Shown here one piece after another: positions 46,086 to 55,324 of a stretch of DNA of 64,000 nucleotides; positions within the stretch are counted from its first letter, which is position 1; each line of letters begins with the position of its first letter. The DNA is from CAWCTB01 sp963798275 (lineage in GTDB: Bacteria; Acidobacteriota; Terriglobia; Terriglobales; Acidobacteriaceae). The DNA lies in the NCBI GenBank assembly GCA_963798275.1, contig CAWCTB010000020.1:4541-68540 (forward strand), read 5' to 3'. The position numbers and the translations under genes were made by a program. The notes under the pieces were generated by a model that did not search any database, had not been told where the DNA came from, and saw only the letters and a list, made by a program, of their open reading frames with translations.

Positions 46086-47054
46086 TCATTGCGAGTGCGC
46101 CACGGCTTTCCGGTAAGAAGCCACGTTCCGCGCATGTTCTTCGAGAGTACGTGAGAAACGATGGTGGCCGTTGTTGTCGCTGACAAAGTAAAGATAGCCG
46201 GAGTCAGCGGGATGCATCGCCGCCAGCAACGAAGCGATCCCGGGATTGGCGATCGGGCCGGGAGGAAGTCCGGGATATTTGTAGGTGTTATAGGGCGAAT
46301 CGTATTGCAGGTCCGACTGGTAGATGGTTCCGCGGTAGCGGCCCGCCAGCAGAGCCGCATACACGACGGTTGGATCGGCGCCAAGCACCATGTTTTTCGC
46401 CAGCCGGTTGTAGTAAACGCTGGCCACCAGCGGCCGCTCGTCGGGCACTGCCGTCTCCTTTTCGACGATGGACGCCATGGTGACAATACGGTGGACATCG
46501 CTCTCTCCCGCCAGTCCGATCTTCTGCGCCTCTTGACGGAAGCGGTGCACCATGGCGGCTACAATCTCGTGCGCGCCGTCAATCCGAGTGAACTGGTAGG
46601 TGTCGGGAAAGAGATATCCTTCGAGCGAAGTCGCTACCGGATCGAGGCCCTTCAAAAGGAAGGAGTCGCTTTGGGCGGCGGCAAGGAAGTCGGCGGCGGT
46701 GCCCAACCCAGCCTGCTCAACGACCGCGGCAATGTCGAACATGTTGTAGCCCTCAGGGACCACGACCGTTCGGGCGTACACATCGCCACGCATGAGGCGG
46801 CGGCGCACTTCGAGCGCATTCGCCGGAGCGTCAAACTTGTACTCGCCGGCGCGCAGACTACCCTGGCCCTGGGCGTAGTGCACCAACAGAAAGGCGGTCG
46901 AGCTGCGGATAACACCGTCCCGCTGCAGCTCCCGGGCGATGTGACGGGTTGTCCATCCTGGCCGCAGCAGGACGAACGTCGTCTCCGCGGGAGTTACCGG
47001 GAGCAGTGCAGCCCAGACAAACCAGCCGGCCAAGGCCAGGATGAGCAGCAACAC
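46086..47054 (-). CDS. mltG: endolytic murein transglycosylase MltG
   Basis: This roughly 322-residue protein has one N-terminal membrane helix (LLLILALAGWFVWAALL) and a YceG domain. It contains LRAGEYKFDAPANALEVRRRLMRGD (LysM-like part, residues about 67-92) and the catalytic Glu in MASIVEKETAVPDERPLVA. SVYYNRL, LGADPTVVY and PYNTYKYPGLPPGPIANPG follow, as in all MltG. It cuts nascent glycan strands to end their growth. The only in-frame start seen is GTG 47054. It lies downstream of ruvX, a common pairing. Confidence 0.93.
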   Translation of the reverse strand: MLLLILALAGWFVWAALLPVTPAETTFVLLRPGWTTRHIARELQRDGVIRSSTAFLLVHYAQGQGSLRAGEYKFDAPANALEVRRRLMRGDVYARTVVVPEGYNMFDIAAVVEQAGLGTAADFLAAAQSDSFLLKGLDPVATSLEGYLFPDTYQFTRIDGAHEIVAAMVHRFRQEAQKIGLAGESDVHRIVTMASIVEKETAVPDERPLVASVYYNRLAKNMVLGADPTVVYAALLAGRYRGTIYQSDLQYDSPYNTYKYPGLPPGPIANPGIASLLAAMHPADSGYLYFVSDNNGHHRFSRTLEEHARNVASYRKAVAHSQ

Positions 47055-47118
47055 GAGCGTAAGGAAAGATTCGCACCGGAAACAGCAGTTTAGATGAATC
47101 GGAAGCAGTTCGTGTCGC

Positions 47119-47589
47119 TCAGCGGCTCTGTGACTTCCGGTATTCCAGGAAAGCCTGCAGGATCAGGACTGCGGCCAGTTGGTCGACAACTCCGGAGCCG
47201 CGGCGAACACTCTTTTCCGATTCACGTAATACCCGATTGGCTTCCACCGAGGTGAGCCGCTCGTCGAACAAATGGACCGGGAGCTTGAATCTCTTGCGCA
47301 GCTCGGCGGCAAAAGCCTCCACTTTTTCCGACTGGATGCCGGCACTGCCGCTCATCCTCAGTGGCAGGCCCATCACCAGTTCCGCGACGGCGTATTGGCG
47401 GAGGGTTCGCCGCAAATGGTCGAAATCATTGCGCTTGTTGGTGCGGTGCAAGGTGGGCAGCCCCTGGGCAGTCAGGCCCAATTCATCGGTAACGGCGAGG
47501 CCGATCCGGCTGGATCCAAAGTCGAGCGCCAGGATGCGCTGGTGTGCCGGGCGGCTCTCTGGTGAAGAACTATTTTCCATTTTCGGCAC
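47119..47589 (-). CDS. ruvX: putative Holliday junction resolvase (YqgF)
   Basis: This 156-residue RNase H-like protein contains ILALDFGSSRIGLAVTDELG (first catalytic Asp), VMGLPLRMSGSAGIQSEKV, LPVHLFDERLTSVEANRVL (catalytic Glu) and GVVDQLAAVLILQAFLE (last Asp). YqgF proteins process 16S rRNA ends and possibly recombination intermediates. An in-frame ATG at 47580 is a possible alternative start. It lies 64 bases upstream of mltG on the same strand. Confidence 0.92.
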   Translation of the reverse strand: MPKMENSSSPESRPAHQRILALDFGSSRIGLAVTDELGLTAQGLPTLHRTNKRNDFDHLRRTLRQYAVAELVMGLPLRMSGSAGIQSEKVEAFAAELRKRFKLPVHLFDERLTSVEANRVLRESEKSVRRGSGVVDQLAAVLILQAFLEYRKSQSR

Positions 47590-47640
47590 AGCAAAAGTAT
47601 CATGTTCGGAATCCTAGCCATTTGCGAGTAGCATAGCCGG

Positions 47641-48820
47641 ATGCCGGAAGACCTCATAGATAAACTCAATCCGCCGCTTGCCGCGGTCGATGCGGAGCTG
47701 GAGGCCGATGCCGCCGGCGGCGCACCCGAGATTCCCCAGGTGTCGATCAACCGCGCCACCGTGGCCGAGTTGGAGCGACGGAAACTTCTGCAGATCCAGA
47801 CAGCGGCGGTCGTGATCCTGGCCGTGGCGGCTGTGTTGAGCCTCATTTATCTCGCGAAGCTCATCCTGGTGGTGATCCTGGTCTCCATCCTGCTCGCGTT
47901 CGTGCTGGCGCCGGTGGTGGATTTCCTGGTGGTCCACCAGGTGCCGCGGGCCTTCGGCTCTTTCCTGGCGGTACTCCTGCTGGTGTCTGCAGCATGCTGT
48001 GTCAGCTACGTTTCGTATAGCCGGGCAATCGATTTTGCCCACGAACTGCCCACCTACAAAGCGAAGATCAAAGACATCGTCGACCACGTGCGACACCAGG
48101 CGGAGGAACTGGAAAATACCACGGAGACGGTGCTGCCGTCGAATCCGCTCCGATCAGAGGACGGTGACCGTTAAGGAGAGCAACAACTGGAGTGACATGC
48201 TCAGCCGCAACGCCAGCTCGGTCTCGGAAATCGTTCTAACCATCACTTTCGTACCGTTCCTGGTCTACTTCATGCTGAGCTGGAAGGACCACGTGCGTAC
48301 GGCGTCGGTCATGCTGTTCAAGATGGAGAACCGCAACACCGCCTACGTGATGCTGGGGTTGATTTCCGGCATGATCCGGTCGTTCATCGTGGGGAACTTC
48401 ATCATTGGCGTGTTTCTCAGCATCTGCAGCATCGCCGCGTTCGGGATGATGGGTATTCCCTATTTTTACTTCCTTGGCGTGATCAGCGGGTTCCTGAGCC
48501 TGGTTCCTTACCTGGGAGTCATTTTGGCAGTCATCCCGCCACTCATCGCCAATCTGGGTCATCTCAGCGGCGCAAGTTTCCTGCTCACTTGCGCAGTGGT
48601 GGTCGGCCTTCATCTGTTCGCCATGAATGTTCTTTACCCGAAAATTCTCGGCAAACGCATGCAGTTGAATCCCCTGGCGGTCACCATTTCCCTGTTGTTC
48701 TGGGGATGGCTGTGGGGGGCGAGCGGGCTGATCCTGGCCGTGCCCATCATGGGCGCATGCAAAATCATCTTCGACCACATCGGGCCACTGCGCCCGTACG
48801 GGACCTGGTTGGGTGAGTAG
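47641..48820 (+). CDS. AI-2E family permease, one frameshift
   Basis: This roughly 392-residue protein with about eight membrane helices carries the family pattern: a double helix near residues 55-115 (LAKLILVVILVSILLAFVLAPVV in part), TFVPFLVYFMLSWKDHVR, GMIRSFIVGNFIIGVFLS, YLGVILAVIPPLIANLG and NVLYPKILGKRMQLNPLAVTIS, where the last two are typical. The frame changes near 48150-48165, by one extra base, in the soluble loop between helices. AI-2E-family proteins export autoinducer-2 or act as sodium antiporters; the substrate is unknown. Confidence 0.87.
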
Positions 48821-48871
48821 ATTTTGGCAAGATTCTTCGGAGCGACCTGAATCGCTGGCCTGGGGATAACC

Positions 48872-49576
48872 TCAGTGAGCGATAGCCGGTCCAAAGATTG
48901 CCGGCAAACCAGAGCTCAGGCCGTTCCACATGATCTGTACGCCGATCGCCATGAGGATGAATGCGGAGAGTCGCGTCACAATGTTGGTCCCTGACTTGCC
49001 CAGCATCCTTACCAGCCGGTCGGCATTGCCGTAGCACAGCCATACCAGAACGCAAAGCAGAAACATCCCTATCAGGGCCGCCAAGAAATGGCGAGGATAG
49101 CCATGTTCAAAGCCCGGGCCCGCCTGGTGTCTCAGGTGCGCGCCCAGTGTGATCGCAATGGAGATGCAGCCTGGGCCCACCGTGATGGGAAGCGTCAGCG
49201 GATAAAAGGCATGCTGCAGGGCATCTTCGAGGGTGGCCGACGCCTGCTCCCCGGAGGAAGCAGCCACCTGCTGATTGAGCAAGCCCCAGCCGGTAGACGC
49301 CACGATCAAACCACCCGTGATCTGAATGACCGCCAGGGTGATGCCGAAAAAGGAGAGGATTTCACTGCCGAACAGGAACGAGACGGCGAGCAGGGCGAAG
49401 CCATAGGCCGCGATCTTGCGTGCCAATATCTCCTGGGCCGATTGCGGGTAGCGCCGCGTCAGGCTCAGGAAGATTGGGGCATCCCCGATGGGGTTGACCA
49501 CCGGGAACAGGGCAGCAAATGTGACAGCGAGTACTTTGATGAAGTCGACGGCGCCCAATTCGTTCACTCCACCCAC
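48872..49576 (-). CDS. MarC/UPF0056-family membrane protein
   Basis: This 234-residue protein has six membrane helices. The MarC family pattern is visible in FAALFPVVNPIGDAPIFLSL near the N-terminus, ITGGLIVASTGWGLL, AFYPLTLPITVGPGCISIAI and LSAFILMAIGVQIMWNGL near the end. Despite the name, no role in multidrug resistance is established. The likely start is GTG 49576. Confidence 0.87.
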   Translation of the reverse strand: MGGVNELGAVDFIKVLAVTFAALFPVVNPIGDAPIFLSLTRRYPQSAQEILARKIAAYGFALLAVSFLFGSEILSFFGITLAVIQITGGLIVASTGWGLLNQQVAASSGEQASATLEDALQHAFYPLTLPITVGPGCISIAITLGAHLRHQAGPGFEHGYPRHFLAALIGMFLLCVLVWLCYGNADRLVRMLGKSGTNIVTRLSAFILMAIGVQIMWNGLSSGLPAIFGPAIAH

Positions 49577-49597
49577 TTCAGGGGGTTTTGATGGCTG

Positions 49598-51153
49598 CTA
49601 CCGGCGGGCAACTCGCTTGCCGTTCTTTGACCAGTGTCCGAGACGGAACTCCGTCGCATATTCCGTCGGCCTTTCGGAAATCCGCACCTTCAAATTGCCG
49701 TTCGCATCGCAAGTGTACTCCTCTGCTATAACCCGCCCCTCCTCCGGAACAAAACGGCAGACGGGCTGATAACGAAGGTCGGTAGAGTCCCGCAAGGCAG
49801 GGTCGAAAGGCACGCGAATTTCATCCCAACGGCTGATTTCCCCCTGCGGCTGCTGGTTCGCGTCCAGGTGCGCACACTCCAGGTAGCGAAAATGGCCAAT
49901 GTTATGCGCCGCGCGATAGGCACGCACTACCCGCAGTGGGGCTTCGCCCCTGCGGGGCAGCTTCACTCCGCGCGGAAAGATGACATCGAAGACCACGTTA
50001 CGTCCCTCATCCTCTTCACGCCAAACCCCAAAATTCTGCATGAATTGGTCCCGCAGCGCGCCGTCTTCGTGGCCGGCCGCACGAATGGCGAGCCCAATCG
50101 CCGTAGCCGACCGCATGTAGGCAGAGCGGCGCACCCTGCGCCCAAAGGTCTCGCGCAGGATGCGCGCCACCGGAGGTAGTTCCGACCCGCCGCCGGTGAG
50201 ATACAGCGTGTCGATGACATGATCCGGGTGGGCTGCCAGCAGATCTTCCACTACGGCGCGGGACGACTCAATCTGTGGCCTGCAGCGCTCGTAGAAAGCA
50301 TCCACGCCAATCGTAATTTCACTCCAACCTTCCCGCACTCGCTCGAGATCGACCGTCACTTTGCGGCTGTTGGGGTTGAGCGCCTCCTTCTTTTCGCGGC
50401 ATTCATCGAGCAGCAGGAACCATTCCGCCGGGGTGAGTTGGGCCTGCGCCCGGGCAGAGACTCCCGCGGCTGCGAGGGCGAGCTTCGCCAGGATCTCGTC
50501 AAAATCGTCGCCGCCGAAATCGGGGATGCCGTCCGCGGCGATAACCGTGTGCTCCGTCTCTCCCAGCGCCACCAGGGAAACGTCGAAGGTTCCGCCGCCG
50601 AGGTCGTAGACGAGCAGGGAGCCCTTGGCGCGATTCTTCCCTTCCGAGCGGTCGCGGTCGGCGAATTCAATTGCGGCTGCTGACGGCTCATTCGACAGTC
50701 CGAGAACTTCGAATCCGGCAGCCCGCGCCGCCTCTTCGGTGAGGAAGCGCTGGTTGCTGTTGGAGTTCGCGGGCACCCCCAGCATCACCTGCAGCCTGTC
50801 GGATTTGAGAGCCCCCAGGGTGGAACTCTCCACCAGTTGGTGGCGTAATGCCGCCATCATCTCGCTGGGACAAGGCTCAGATTGATCGCCTGACCAGCGA
50901 TTTCGATTTCGCTTTGCGGACCCGCGTTCTTAAGCCATCGCTTGAGAGACCGCACGACGGTCCAACCGGGTTGGCCCTGCCGCTCAAGTGCCTCCCATCC
51001 GTAGACTCGGCGCTCCCCCGACACCGCCAGTACGGAAGGAAACCAGTCCCGTACGCGTCCCTCAGGAGCTTCAAAATTCACCAGTGGATAGTTACCGCGG
51101 TCGGCGGCGGCAACCACAATCCGGGTGGTTCCAAAATCGATCCCAATTCTCAC
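49598..51153 (-). CDS. Hsp70-like ATPase with an unusual C-terminus, one frameshift
   Basis: The actin-like ATPase domain is clear: MRIGIDFGTTRIVVAAADRG (phosphate 1), SNEPSAAAIEFA, LLVYDLGGGTFDVSLVALG (phosphate 2) and DTLYLTGGGSELPPV (adenosine). The frames meet near 50862-50875 and one missing base explains the break. After the ATPase domain, about 180 residues do not look like the DnaK substrate-binding domain (no GxPxAPRGxPQI region). The C-terminus contains FDVIFPRGVKLPRRGEAPL and GNLKVRISERPTEYAT. Partner and role are unknown; it stands apart from dnaJ or grpE. Confidence 0.82.
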
Positions 51154-51298
51154 AATGCATTCATTCTAACGGGTGCCAGGATGGATACCCAGTTGCATCC
51201 CAAGTCCGCTGACTGCCGTGCCTAGGCTCAGAAAGACAGTAGCTGCGGGGATGGCGCCGGTCCCGGAACTCAGTCGCCATTCACTCGCTGCCGCCGGA

Positions 51299-53902
51299 CT
51301 AACCTGCGACTGCTGCCGGCACTCGAGACTCGTGAGCCCAGCAGATCAGCCCGGGAATGAAGGCCCCCGACATGTCAGGATGACTGGGGCGGACGCGCAC
51401 GGTGAAGCCGTGCAGACCACTGCGGTTAATCGCGGTCTCGACCACGTAGTTGTAGTTGCCCTCGGAATCCCGGCCGGCTGCCTCCATGCAGACCGCTTGA
51501 CCCTCGACCAACTCTCCTTGGGTGTCGACCCGGCCCAGGTAAAGCTCCACGACTACGTCCGACGGACTCAACCGGCCGAGATGCAACTGGGCCTTGACGC
51601 GCATGGCGGAATCTACCGGGACGGTGTTCGCCGGTCCGTCTTCCACCCGCGCAATCCACACCTCCGGCCACTCCCGGCGAATGCGCTCCATCGCGGCGGA
51701 GAGTTCCCTGGCGCGGTGGGCGTCGTCGGATGCCAGGGCGCGAAACTGCGCATCAGCTTTGCAGTAGTAACCCTGGACATAGTCGCGCACCATGCGATGG
51801 GTGTTGACGAAGTGGCACAGCGAATCCACGCAGTCCTTCATGCGCTCCACCCAGCGGCGCGGAATCCGATCGACGCCGCGATCATAGAAAGACGGCACCA
51901 CATCGCGCTCCAGCAGATCGTAAAGAGCTTCCGCTTCCACCTGGTCCTGGTAGTTGGGATCGGTATAAGCCTCGCCCTTTCCAATCGCCCAACCCATCTT
52001 CTTGGAGGTCCTGGGATCGTTCCAAACTTCGTCCCACCAGCCATCCGGCACGCTGATGTTCAGCACCGCGTTGGCGGCCGCCTTCATTCCGCTGGTGCCG
52101 GAAGCTTCATTGGGGCGAAGCGGCGTATTCAGCCACACGTCCACGCCTTGCACCATCGAGCGCGCCACTGCCATGTCATAGTCTTCGAGGAAGACGACGT
52201 GCCGCCCTAGCGCCGGGTCCCGGCTTATCTCGGTGATCTTGCGTATCAATTCCTTGCCGGCGTCATCCTGAGGATGGGCCTTGCCGGCGAAGATGAGTTG
52301 TACCGGGCGTGCCGGATCGGTCAGCAGGCGACGCAAGCGATCCATATCGCGCAAGATCAGAGTGGCGCGTTTATAGGTGGCGAAGCGGCGGGCAAATCCA
52401 ATCGTAAGCGTATCCGGATCCAGCACCTCGGCCGCGGCGTCGACTTCCGCCTGGGAGGCGCCGCGGCGCATGCGTTGCTCGCACACCCGGCGCCGGGCGA
52501 AACTGACCAGGCGTTCGCGGCGGCGTTCGTGCGTCCGCCACAACTCTTCCGCCGGAATCGACTTGACCCGGCTCCAGACCTCGCTATTCGCCGGCTCCTC
52601 GCGCCAGCTGGGTCCCAGATAGCGGTCGTAGAGCTGGTTGAACTCCGCTGAAATCCAGCTTCGGAAATGAACTCCGTTGGTGACGTGCCCGATGGGAATC
52701 TCCTCGACCGGAACGCTGGGCCAAAGCGACTGCCACATCTTCCGGCTGACTTCTCCGTGCAGCTTGCTGACGCCGTTGGCGCGCGAAGCCACACGCAAGG
52801 CCAGCACCGTCATGCAAAAGTCACCCTCGCCACGGGTGCGGCCAAGGTTCAGAAAATCGCCCATGGACAGGCCCAGTTGCCGCGCGGTCTCGCCAAAGTA
52901 GCGGCTCATTAGCTCGGGGTGAAAGTAGTCGTGACCCGCTTCCACCGGCGTGTGCGTGGTGAAGACCAGGCTGGCCGAAGCCAGCTCGCGTGCTTCCGCC
53001 AGGTTGAGATCGCGACTCTTCATCAGGTGCAGGATATGTTCGAGAGCCAGGAATGCGGAGTGGCCTTCATTCATGTGGTAGACCGTCGGCTGCAGGCCCG
53101 TCGCCTGCAACGCGCGGTAGCCCCCGATCCCCAGCAGGGTCTCCTGCCGGATTCGCATCTCGCGATCACCGCCGTACAACTGGTTGGTAATATTGCGGTC
53201 TTCGGGAAGCGGGTTGGCAGCTACGTTCGTATCCAGCAGAAAGAGGGATACCCGCCCGACTTGCGCTCTCCAGACTTGCGCGTGCACCAGCCGTCCGGCC
53301 AGCTCCACCCCGACCATCACCGGACTGCCGTCCGGGTGGCAGACCACGCTGACTGGCAGATTGTGAAAATCGTTGTCCACGTACGATTCCTGCTGCCAGC
53401 CCGATTGGCTGAGATATTGGCGGAAGTAGCCTTGCTGATAGAGAAGTCCGACGCCCACCAGCGGCACGCCCAGGTCGCTGGCCGACTTCAGATGATCGCC
53501 GGCGAGTATGCCGAGACCGCCAGCGAAAATCGAGAGACATTCGGTCAGTCCAAACTCGGCCGAGAAATAGGCAATCAGCGGCACGTCGCCGGACTTCCCG
53601 CAGGTCCGCCGAAACCAGTTCGAATCCGCGGTCAGATAGCTTTCCAGATTCGACTCCACCCGCCGCAAGTGTGCCAGGAATGCATCGTCGTTGGCAGCCT
53701 CGACCAGTCTTGCCTGCTCGAGAGTACCCAGCATGAGCACGGGATTATGGCCGGAGGTTTCCCACAAGTCACGGTCCAGACGGCGGAACAGTTCCACCGA
53801 CTCGTGGCTCCAGCACCAGCGAAGATTGTAGGCGACCGTCCGCAGGCCCTCGACTGCCGCCGGCAGCGACGGAACAACGCTAAAGGTGTGAACCGGTCTC
53901 AT
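51299..53902 (-). CDS. glgP: alpha-glucan (glycogen/maltodextrin) phosphorylase, GT35
   Basis: This 867-residue enzyme releases glucose-1-phosphate from storage glucan. A DUF3417 N-terminal segment (NLRWCWSHESVELFRRLD) marks the short GT35 class seen in Thermus and actinobacteria. FSAEFGLTECLSIFAGGLGILAGDH lies near residue 115 (given in part), HMNEGHSAFLALE and HVTNGVHFRSWIS mid-protein, FARRFATYKRATLIL later, and the PLP site is EASGTSGMKAAANAVLN. A Shine-Dalgarno AAGGAG lies nine bases before the ATG. Confidence 0.93.
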   Translation of the reverse strand: MRPVHTFSVVPSLPAAVEGLRTVAYNLRWCWSHESVELFRRLDRDLWETSGHNPVLMLGTLEQARLVEAANDDAFLAHLRRVESNLESYLTADSNWFRRTCGKSGDVPLIAYFSAEFGLTECLSIFAGGLGILAGDHLKSASDLGVPLVGVGLLYQQGYFRQYLSQSGWQQESYVDNDFHNLPVSVVCHPDGSPVMVGVELAGRLVHAQVWRAQVGRVSLFLLDTNVAANPLPEDRNITNQLYGGDREMRIRQETLLGIGGYRALQATGLQPTVYHMNEGHSAFLALEHILHLMKSRDLNLAEARELASASLVFTTHTPVEAGHDYFHPELMSRYFGETARQLGLSMGDFLNLGRTRGEGDFCMTVLALRVASRANGVSKLHGEVSRKMWQSLWPSVPVEEIPIGHVTNGVHFRSWISAEFNQLYDRYLGPSWREEPANSEVWSRVKSIPAEELWRTHERRRERLVSFARRRVCEQRMRRGASQAEVDAAAEVLDPDTLTIGFARRFATYKRATLILRDMDRLRRLLTDPARPVQLIFAGKAHPQDDAGKELIRKITEISRDPALGRHVVFLEDYDMAVARSMVQGVDVWLNTPLRPNEASGTSGMKAAANAVLNISVPDGWWDEVWNDPRTSKKMGWAIGKGEAYTDPNYQDQVEAEALYDLLERDVVPSFYDRGVDRIPRRWVERMKDCVDSLCHFVNTHRMVRDYVQGYYCKADAQFRALASDDAHRARELSAAMERIRREWPEVWIARVEDGPANTVPVDSAMRVKAQLHLGRLSPSDVVVELYLGRVDTQGELVEGQAVCMEAAGRDSEGNYNYVVETAINRSGLHGFTVRVRPSHPDMSGAFIPGLICWAHESRVPAAVAG

Positions 53903-54240
53903 GGTCTGTGTTCTCCTTGTTCTTTGAGCGCGTTCTACTCTTCGGACCGCGGCGAGGTCAAGTTACGCATTGCCCGGTTACGCGTGACGCGCCGCCTACA
54001 GACATACCTCTCAGCGAGGCGCCAATCGCTGGCGGACAAAGACCACCACGGGAGTTCTATCGGCAAATCGGCGTGGGAAATTAACGCCTTGGCTGCGGGA
54101 TCAGAATTGACCGCTAAAACGATGAGGCGGCCGGCTTGAGCCCGGCGAAGGGCTCTGCAAACCGAGGCCGGCTTTGGAGATGACAAGCCCACCAACAGTC
54201 TCTTTCGCCATCCAAACGGACATGGACGCGGTGCGAGCGG
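53903..54240. other. spacer between glgP and meaB
   Basis: An 86-residue frame at 53935-54195 (minus) lacks a ribosome site and any family match and is not called. Short GC-rich inverted sequences (GCCGGCTTGAGCCCGGC near 54130) may serve as a terminator for meaB. Confidence 0.45.
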
Positions 54241-55321
54241 TTATCGGTCGCCGTTCGTCTTGTACAGTTCCAGTAGGCGGTTCGCGGCACGGAAGGAAGT
54301 GAGGCGGCCCTCGGTTACCTCGCGTTCCAATTCACTCAGCCTCTGCTTCACCAGCGGGTGGCTGCGGAAGTTGCGTACCAGCCCGCGCTCGATTACTTCG
54401 TACATCCATTTCTTGAGCTGGTTGCGGCGAATGCGCTCGAACCACTGGTTCGACTTGAGCAATTCGGTGTGCTCGCCGACGCAGTTCCACAGCTCCGGAA
54501 TTCCCTCGCCGGTCAGCGCGGAGCAGGTCAGGCTCCGTGGTGTCCATCCGGTGAGAGGCGGGGGAAAGAAATGCAGCGCACTCTGAAACTCGGCCCGGGT
54601 GCGCTCGGCCCTGGCGCGGTTATCGCCGTCTGCCTTGTTGATGACGACTGCGTCCGCCATCTCCATGACCCCGCGCTTCATGCCCTGGAGTTCGTCGCCC
54701 GCTCCCGAAATCATGACCAGCAGGAAGAAGTCCACCATGGTATGGACCGCGGTCTCCGATTGGCCGGTGCCGACGGTTTCGACGATGATTCGGTGGAAGC
54801 CGGCGGCTTCGCAAAGGAGCATGGCTTCGCGGGTGCGTTGGGCCACTCCGCCGAGCGCGCCGCGGGAGGGCGAAGGACGAATAAATGCACTGTCGTTCTG
54901 CGCCAATGCGTTCATGCGCGTCTTATCGCCGAGAATGCTGCCGCCGGAGATTTCACTGCTGGGATCGACGGCCAGCACCGCGACCTTCTGCCCGTGCTCG
55001 CGGATGAGGTGCATTCCCAGGGCGTCGATCAGGGTGCTCTTTCCTGCCCCAGGCACACCCGTGATGCCTAGCCGGATGGAATTGCCGGTTTGCGGCAGAC
55101 ATGTTTCGAGAATGTCCTGCGCCATTTCCGCATCGTCGGGGCGAGAACTCTCGATCAAGCGTGATCGCTTGCGCCAGCACCTTGCGGTCCCCGCTGAGCA
55201 CGCCTTCTACGTACTGCTCGCGAGTCAACCTGCCGCGAGCTTTGCGAACCCTGGCACTGTCAGGCGGAGCAGGAGTGCGCACTCCCGGCCGCACCCGCAA
55301 CGCACTGTCTTTGGCATCCAA
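54241..55321 (-). CDS. meaB: methylmalonyl-CoA mutase-associated GTPase MeaB, one frameshift
   Basis: This G3E-type GTPase protects and reloads methylmalonyl-CoA mutase. The main frame has GITGVPGAGKSTLIDALG (Walker A), VLAVDPSSEISGGSILGDKT, MNALAQNDSAFIRPSPSRGALGG in part, IVETVGTGQSE and AVVINKADGDN (guanine specificity). The N-terminal helical part (LTREQYVEGVLSGDRKVLAQ) lies one frame over and starts at ATG 55321. The join is near 55155-55165 and needs one base removed. Joined length is about 359 residues, near normal. It begins three bases after the mutB stop. Confidence 0.92.
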
Positions 55322-55324
55322 CGG

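Noticed and set aside
52261..52275. CGTCATCCTGAGG resembling the GTCATCC repeat core
   Set aside because: It lies inside glgP, is in frame with conserved protein sequence, and lacks the rest of the element.
53935..54195. 86-residue minus-strand frame between glgP and meaB
   Set aside because: It has no ribosome site, no family resemblance, and an Arg-rich composition typical of shadow frames.
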